Source: Sequoia sempervirens | Taxonomy: Eukaryota; Streptophyta; Pinopsida; Cupressales; Cupressaceae | Length of the DNA: 64,000 nt | Assembly: GCA_007258455.2 (NCBI GenBank) | Contig: VDFB02193867.1 | Location: forward strand, 573,346,047 to 573,410,046 | Direction: 5' to 3' | Notes under the pieces: generated by a model | The model's input: only the letters and a program-made list of their open reading frames with translations | Told to the model about the DNA's origin: nothing | Databases searched by the model: none | Translations under genes and position numbers: made by a program | Shown here: piece by piece, positions 56,979 through 64,000 of the stretch | Position numbering within the stretch: the stretch's first letter is position 1 | Layout of the letters: each line of letters begins with the position of its first letter

Positions 56979-59900
56979 GCATAAAGAAATTGATATTGAA
57001 TGACAAAATCATTGATATATGCATTAGAACCTTGATCACATTTAAATAATTTAAAAATAATAATTTTAAACCCACTTTTGATAATAAAAAAATGATTAAA
57101 GAGAATTGTAACTAGTTTATGAAAATAATGGATAGAGCTATGAACCAAAGAATAATCATTGAATAGCATAGTATTGAAGAGTTTATGAAGATAACTTAAG
57201 CAAATATTTTTTTATCATATAAATAGTCTAATCATGTTGCATTAATAAGTTGCAAATAAGTAGTATGGTCATATTTACCATGGTATAATTCAAAATGAGA
57301 TGGAATAAACCAACAAGTGGAGAATAGGTCACAAGTTCAACTGAAAGAGGCATACAATATGTTAGAGAATAAGTGATAACATTTCTCATACTAGACATAG
57401 AATAAAATTTCTTTTCAACTCTAGCTAGCTTCTTTGGTATGGATCTAGCATGGGTATTAGTAAAGGTGATATAAAGAGGATGAGAAAGAAGTGGAAAATA
57501 TATGACTTTATTAGGATGAAAGGAAATATTGTGAGGTAAAGAGAAATGAATGATAATATCAATCTAAGATTAATGGATAACACTAGTAAGAAAATTTCAA
57601 TAAACTTAAAACCATTCTAGAGTGAGAAATCAATAAAAAATTAGAGGAAGAAGAGGTACATAGTAACATTAGAAGAAGGCACATGAGAAGTGGGGGTCAC
57701 AATATAAGTGGTATTATGTGAGGTAGGAACAATGATGGAGTTCTACCTTAGGATGCAAAGAGGAAGGATAAATAAAAGAAGAAAGATCTGTATGGGAGAA
57801 GATGCACTGCATAAATAACTAGAAGAGGTCATCACATCAGCCACTCTACAAATAATTTCAATACCAAAAGTTGTACCAATTAAAAAAATAAAATAGATGT
57901 AGCTAATAGTGTAAGAGAAGTAGCATTTGTAAGCTACTGAAAAATATCTATTTAATTAGAGAAATATCATTTTTATCTATACATTTATACCATTGTAAAA
58001 AATAGAATGATCATTATTGGCCTCAATGGGGACCTTTTGATTAGCCATATGAAGGTTTAGGTGAGCATTCCTTCTTAAAGATAAATTAGGGATTGAATTA
58101 GATATAATCAACTTGAGTTTGAAAATTTAGAATGATCAAAAGATAAATCCTAAGTATTTTTAAGAGTAGATGAGTTCACCAAATTGAAAAGGGGAGAATT
58201 AGAGTCCTTTTACATAGATTTCTAGAATAATATAACTAAGTAATAACATTAAGATAATACCCTAGGATTAAAAATATTGTGTGAATAACTATTGCTTGTA
58301 GTAATGTGCTCAAATATATTTAATAAATAAATAAATAAAATAAAGGTACTTAGTTAGAAATTTAATGCAGATAAGTCAAGAATAATGTTTGAAGATATTT
58401 TTCAATAAGTAAAAATATTAGAATGACAAGAAAAATTCTTTAAAATTTAGAAATTTATTGTTTGTCTATTTCAATCACATTTGTGTCTATGAAAGTAACA
58501 TACACAAATTATAGATTTAACCTCTAAGCTAATTGGTGGTTTTTAACTTAATACCTATGGAGAATTTGTGTAGATGTTACTTTTAAAACTTTAATGTATT
58601 ATTTTTGGTTCACCTAAATTCATATCATCCAATTTAGCCAATTGATATTGTTTAGTAACACCTTTAAAATGTTTGTCAAGTAAGGATTAATTATTCTTTG
58701 GCAAAATCCCTAGATGGAAAAACTTAATGACTATGAACACAGATCAAAGATGAAATATATTTATTCAAAGAATGCCTTAGATATTGATGCAAGTAGGTAA
58801 CACAATGATAAATACTTCAATAATGTAAATTAATACTCTATGTTTGTGTAGATATTTAGGTGCTAGGTGATCAACTATGTAGTAAATGAATTATTGTTAG
58901 TTCCCCAATACAACTCCAAGGGTCGTAAGTGAAATATTTTGTGCTTTAAGTTAGCATGCTAGTATGAAGGGTTAGGTTAGCCCTAAATATGAATTTGAAT
59001 ATTTAAATTTCTTAAATATTTTTATGAATCACACAATTAAAATGAGTCACTTGAACAAATTTTGGATGTGAACATGGGTAGGAAATGGATAAATTGAGGA
59101 TCAAGACCAACCCTTCAGTGTGAGTGTAGATAGAATTAGGCAAGACTTGAATTGTGTATCATCATTTAACAAAAAATACACTATTTACACACTTGTCATT
59201 GTATAAATAATATAATATCAAAGTGAATTTAAAATGAAGAAGAAAGTATAAATTAATATACAGTTTTCATTGTTACAAATATCAACTATAAATGAGATAG
59301 AAAATTAATATTCTTGACTAATTTTTTTTTAAATCAATTTTAATGAAATATATCCTTTCAACGAAAATCTCTCTTAAAAAATAATTTTTAATTATTAATA
59401 GACTTGTTTAAACATTTTTTATTATAAAATATTTGCTGCAGGTTTGAGGGTACTATCATGGAGGTAACAACTCTTGAAGATGAAAAATAAGTTGAATTTA
59501 TAAAATAGTTCATTTTTGAGGGCCCCATCTTAACATTTGGGTAGTGAATATCTAATGTAAGGACTTGATTAGTACTCCATGTATAAGAGAGAACGTTTCC
59601 TTCATGTGTGGTGGAATAACTTATCTACTGTCTATTATGATGAAATATTTGATAGAAAATGGAAAAGCTATATATTATATTGCTTGTATATCTTAAAATG
59701 AGAAGGTTAATTTTAGTAGAAGATGTTATATCTTTCAAAGTTCAACAAATAAATATTAGGGCATTATTTGTGAAAGGTTAACTTATATTATGATTTCTAA
59801 TTTTAATTTTGAAGTGGAATATGAGTATTGAGTATTTTTAAGTGATTTGTTATTCTTATAAAAAAAAAAGTTTTATACATTAATTTTTTTTAAAAAAAAT

Positions 59901-61447
59901 TTGTCTATTGAAAGATTATTTTTTCAATTGCAAATTAAATCATACAAGAACGAATTTGAACCAAATTTATAAATGTTTTTTTGTTTATGGACTTGATCCC
60001 TTTTTAATTTTTAGATTTTTTCTTTTGGATTGATTTGAAGATTTAGTTTATACCCACATAAAATTTAGTTTTCATGCTTTTTCATTTGCATGTGGCATCT
60101 ATACTTACTCTCTTTTGTTAAACTACATAAAGACATTAATTCAATGAATTTTGAACAATATTGAGGACAATAAGTAGTCATGTGTTCCCTAAAGTGGTAA
60201 AGAAATGATAATATCACTAGAAATTTATTAGTTCTACGATGTGTGCTAGAAGGTGTTCAACTCATGTGTTTGCTAGATGTTCTAAATAAATTAAGGGTTT
60301 TACTTAAATACAATAACCTAGCATACCATATAATATTATGTGATTAAAATTCAATTGATAATGGTCTATTGGAGGGAAACAACCAAGGGTCCAAGTTTAA
60401 ATTTTACTATCATGGCTATAAATATAATCTAGGATAAAAAATTAATAAACTACAAATCAATTGTAAACCATAGGATGAATGAAATTAGGAATAAAAATAT
60501 AAAATCAAATTTCCAAAATATATTATGTTCCTCCATTTTAAGAGTGCCCTTTACCACTTCCAAGACGCTAGCTACTACTTGACACATCTAATGAACTTTA
60601 AACTATAAAATTATATCATTGTGTTTGAGGTCATCATCAAAGACTCAACACTAACAATTTCAATAATTTCAACAATGAAAATAAACAAACCAATTCAACG
60701 AAAGGAATTATAGATCCATAGGACCTAGATGTATTACTATTCATATTTATTCATAAAAAATAAAGAAATTATCACTCGTCTCTTGTTGATTCACTAATGC
60801 ATGTAGTTCTTTAAGGCTAACTCAATATAGAATTCCAAGTGGGAAGAAGGTATTGGATACAAAAGAAACTAAAAGGAGTTTAAAATAGAATTATTCACAA
60901 CACAAATATTTAAGAATCAAATCAATTCAAATCAAGAGTAGAAGAAAATGTGCAAAAGAATAATTTAAATTTTTAGTTGTATTTATATAAACTCAAATTT
61001 AACAAAACTCAACAAATTATAAAATAATTGAGAAAAAATATGGAAAATCCTTTCTTAATGTAAAACCATTGATATAAATGATAAGTGATTAGGACCACAA
61101 TCGACAACATGACTAGTGATTTCAATGTGATTATTGCCCCAATAGTAGTGTGGATTTATAATGATAATGGTGAAATCAATCCTCATACAAGGTGGAATTT
61201 TAATGGTATTGGTGAATATTATCATCGAGTTCTCCATACATCATGTTTGTTTTGTTTTTTTCTCTCTTTTGGAGAGGAGTTTTGTCCCATTGGGTTTTCT
61301 CCTTTCTCTATTTGTGAGAGATTGATTGCATTGCATTTGCATTGTAAATGGGTACCTAACATGGCCTAGTAGTCAGGACCCATCTTCATCTTCATCTTTG
61401 CATAGTGTGCATAATGATCTTCTCCCTAAGTTGCACCTAAGGGGGGG
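56979..61447. other. Long AT-rich intergenic stretch
   Basis: About 4.5 kb with no convincing gene on either strand. Contents are (AAAT)n near 58320-58340, A/T homopolymers around 59310-59330 and 59860-59910, and scattered stop codons. The last 80 bases (TCTTCATCTTCATC, then CACCTAAGGGGGGG) look like the 3' end and polypurine tract of a Copia element whose coding part is not recognisable here. Confidence 0.5.
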
Positions 61448-61825
61448 TGTTGGTGTGAATAAATGTCTTGTACCTAGCTAATTCATTCACTAGGTAATTA
61501 GGGGACATATTCACATGTTAAGTTTACTTAGGATAAATATTCCGTCTAGAAGTCTTATTTGTCATGTCTATACTTTATCTTATCCTAGGTAGTAATGAGT
61601 TAGTTGTCACATGTTAAAGGATTAAGACACTTGTCATAATCTTGTCTAATCCTATCTCACTCCTTACCTTTATAAGCAAGGCCTCTCATGCACATGTGCA
61701 TATTCAACCATTATTCAATCTTGCATTGTTGAAGCAAGATTTCTTGCCATTTTCTCTCTTGTGGAAGATATTTTGGTCTAGCAATTGTTCCTGGGGGTGT
61801 TGGGGAGTCTCCATTAACTCCCACA
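61448..61825 (+). repeat. Probable Copia-type LTR (3' or solo)
   Basis: Starts TGTTGGTGTG directly after the purine tract AAGGGGGGG (61440-61447) and has a TATA box TATAAGCAAG at 61671. A plausible end is CTCCCACA at 61825. A length of 378 bp suits small plant Copia LTRs. No partner LTR is in the window, so identity rests on the purine tract, TG..CA ends and TATA box. The 65-codon frame inside is incidental. Confidence 0.5.
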
Positions 61826-62389
61826 AATATGTCAATTAATTGAAACATGCCTCCAATATTCTATGTGAATTCATAAAAAAAACCTATTATGGAAAAAATA
61901 TTGTGATATAAATACTTAAAAAATATCTTGATGGTGATTTAACACCCATTAGTCCAATAATTCATAAATTCCTAGAAATTTGGGCCCCCAACCATTTCAT
62001 TATTTTCACCAAATTAAATTAGCTAATATAAATTATTTGCCAATTAACAATTTTTTACCACTAAAAATAATTGGATGAACCTCTCAATGATGTGCAATAA
62101 CTAGCAAGCATGAGTCAATTAGATGTCATCTTTACAATAGGTTTAAATTCTTAATGTAGTCAATACAAGGAACATGTGAAAAGCCCTTAGTGACTAGGTG
62201 AACTTTGAATTTATTAACTAACCCATCTACAAATAATCTAACCCACTAGATTCACTTACATCAAATAAATAAATTTTCCTTAGGAAGGGGGACTAAATCC
62301 CAAGTGGGGTTCCTTATGAATGAATTATACTTCTACATAGTTGAATCCCACTTAGGAATGTCAAATTCAGGTCACAAAAAGACAAGATC
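61826..62389. other. AT-rich flank between two elements
   Basis: No gene or repeat recognised. The five bases before the next LTR are AGATC; the matching right-hand duplication lies outside the window. Confidence 0.5.
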
Positions 62390-63097
62390 TGATGCAGGAG
62401 CATCCAGTGGTGTAAGGGCAATCTTGCATCACCCAAAAATAGTTAAATTTCAAGTTTCTCAGTTTTCAGATGTTTTTACATTTTTGGATACCCTTTTCGT
62501 CATAATGAAATTCCTAATTTACGGTTTTTATTTTCTATTTCTGGGTTGAAAGATATTGCAGTTTTAATTTCCCGAATTTGCACTTGAAAATCTTCTGAGT
62601 TAGATTTGAGGCACTTAGAGTTCCCGGAACGGCCCCGAAACTTGTCAAAATCGGTGTAGCCAATTTTGAGCGCGATATTGACTTCGAGACCTTTCCAACG
62701 GTTCAAACGGTTCGTGAATCGGAGTCCCAGATCAAAAGTTATGGCCCAGGGAAGTTGGCGCACTTTCTAGAAGATACAATTACAAATGCTCTTTTGAAAT
62801 TTGAACTTCATGTTGTAAATTTTCGGCGCCAAACCGCCTAAACTCAAATTTGAATGTTGTTTTGGCTCCAAACTAATGAGGAGCTCTATTTATGGGTGGG
62901 TTTCTAATTTTTGGGTAGCTTTTTGGGGACACGCTCGCATATTGCGAAAGGGTTATTCTGTAGCTTTCTGTAGCTTGTATATGTCGTAGAACTTGGGGAT
63001 TGAGATCCTCTGCATGTAAGAAGCTCCATTTTCTGAATAATAAAATTATTCTCTTGTTTGTGGGTTATTTTCTGTGTCTTGGGCTGTGCCCTCATCA
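62390..63097 (+). repeat. 5' LTR of Gypsy-D
   Basis: Starts TGATG at 62390 and ends CATCA at 63097, a 5-bp terminal inverted repeat, 708 bp long. A TATTTAT word near 62888 may serve as TATA box and AATAATAAAA near 63036 as polyadenylation signal. A primer-binding site follows two bases later. The LTR contains several CG-rich words (CCGGAACGG, CAACGGTTCAAACGG), unlike the surrounding DNA. Confidence 0.82.
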
Positions 63098-63112
63098 AGT
63101 GGTATCAGAGCA
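63098..63112 (+). promoter_or_regulatory. Primer-binding site of Gypsy-D
   Basis: AGTGGTATCAGAGC follows the LTR end and matches the initiator tRNA-Met 3' end. Confidence 0.88.
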
Positions 63113-63194
63113 GGTTTTCTTGAGCGTGTGGACAGATCGCCGATCGTGAGGCAGTTCGCACCAGGACTGTGGTTGTGGGTTGAGGTCAAGAAGG

Positions 63195-64000
63195 ATGCCT
63201 CCAAGAGTGATACTTGGTAGGAATGGTGGTGCCAGAGGTGGTTGAGGCGGTAGAAATTCTGGTGGAAGAGATGCACTGGCAGCCCTCCAGAGACAAATTG
63301 ACGCATTACAAGAGCAGTTGAGAAGAGGGTTAAACTCGAGGGAGGAAAGTGAGGATGAAAGAGAGGAATAAGGTTCAAATATAGAAGAGGAAGAAGAAGC
63401 AATTGATTAAGACCAAATGCGGCTAATAAGGGCCATTTCGAAGATCGGGAAAAGACCCAGAGCAGAAGTCCCTAGTTATTCCGGAAGTCTGAACCCGGAA
63501 GAGTTGATTAACTGGATCAACGAGCTAGAAGAATATTTTGAGTATGAGGAAATAGAGGACCCAGATCGGGTTAAGTTTGTGAAAATGAAGCTGAAGGGCC
63601 ATGCCAGTATTTGGTGGAAAGAGGTTCAGTTGCAAAGAAATCAAAGAGGAAAAGGCAAGATCACCAGATGGGATCGCATGGTAGAGAAACTAAAGAAGCA
63701 GTTCATACCAGTGGACTACGAGTTAGATTTGTTGAAGAAACTGCAAGGGTTGAAGTAAGGAAATAGATATGTGAAAGAATATACTGAAGATTTTCACAAG
63801 ATAATCATTAGAACAGGTCACACAGAGGCCAATAAGGAGAAGGTAGCCCGATATCTTAATGGGTTACGACCGAGCATTCAGGAGGAGTTAAGCCTAGTCA
63901 GAATGACCACCATTGAGGATGTGTATCAGTTTGCTCTGAAGGTGGAAGAGAAGCTGAACAAAAGATTTTATGGCAAGCAAAAAGGGCGAGGAGGTCAAAG
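63195..64000 (+). pseudogene. Gypsy-D gag, cut by the window end
   Basis: The start is ATG 63195 (MPPRVILGRNGGARGG), followed by a Gly/Arg-rich leader, a Gln-rich segment with coiled-coil character (LQRQIDALQEQLRRGL) and an acidic linker. The retrotransposon gag core follows from about 63470: YSGSLNPEELINWINELEEYFEY, split here as YSGSLNPEEL and NWINELEEYF, then MKLKGHASIWWKEV, WDRMVEKLKKQF and LNGLRPSIQEEL. One frame holds throughout, with stops at 63243 (TGA) and near 63369, 63409 and 63757 (TAA). Unlike the other elements, TAA predominates. The zinc knuckle and pol lie beyond the window. The gag style is that of a chromovirus. Confidence 0.85.

Noticed and set aside
56490..56984. 164-codon plus-strand frame and the overlapping minus frame 56741-57169
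   Set aside because: Both overlap LINE-3 ORF1 out of frame; the latter also crosses the element's target duplication.
59060..59065. Intact host genes in the 57-61 kb region
   Set aside because: No frame with exon-like composition, splice structure or known motif; AT-rich throughout.
61085..61369. 94-codon plus-strand frame before the probable Copia LTR
   Set aside because: No RNase H or other Copia motif is visible; probably chance.

Overview
The window is plant nuclear DNA, almost entirely transposable elements of several ages, with no intact host gene and no RNA gene that I can support. Three things point to a large-genome seed plant, quite possibly a conifer (an inference): nested LTR elements with very long LTRs, L1-type LINEs whose ORF1 carries a DUF4283-like domain and whose ORF2 ends in RNase H, and long AT-rich intergenic stretches. 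Nearly every coding segment is decayed. Premature stops in most elements are mainly TAG, as expected from methylcytosine decay of CAG codons.

Layout. 1-1640: 3' end of a plus-strand LINE. 2145-3295: fragments of a multi-pass membrane protein gene, one part duplicated. 3296-33737: a Ty3/Gypsy chromovirus-like element (Gypsy-A), 3'-truncated. Its 5' LTR (3296-16366) contains younger material: a plus-oriented LTR-like block with phased AT-rich palindromes (from 7782) and a minus-strand reading frame of about 1,300 codons that I do not recognise (10236-14254). Its gag-pol is split by a SIRE-like Ty1/Copia element (18127-28015) with an exact AGATT target duplication. Its 3' LTR carries a 169-bp SINE-like insertion and stops abruptly at 33737.

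33738-42107: a Tat-lineage Gypsy element (RT, RNase H, second archaeal-type RNase H, integrase) lacking its 5' part. It carries an antisense plant mobile domain (PMD) pseudogene between integrase and 3' LTR. 42136-42414: an 84-87 bp tandem repeat hit by a 5'-truncated minus-strand LINE (42415-45717). 45731-50015: AT-rich DNA with a foldback, a gag-like remnant and a 78-bp duplication. 50040-56954: a nearly full-length minus-strand LINE with a 24-bp target duplication and ORF1/ORF2 overlapping as ATGA. 56979-61447: AT-rich DNA without recognisable genes. 61448-61825: a probable Copia LTR. 62390-64000: the 5' LTR, primer-binding site and gag of another Gypsy element that runs off the window.

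Relative order is readable. Gypsy-A landed in the already broken membrane-protein fragment. The Copia element, the SINE-like insert and the 5'-LTR insertions came later. LINE-3 keeps a perfect target duplication and most of its frames, so it is probably among the youngest insertions.
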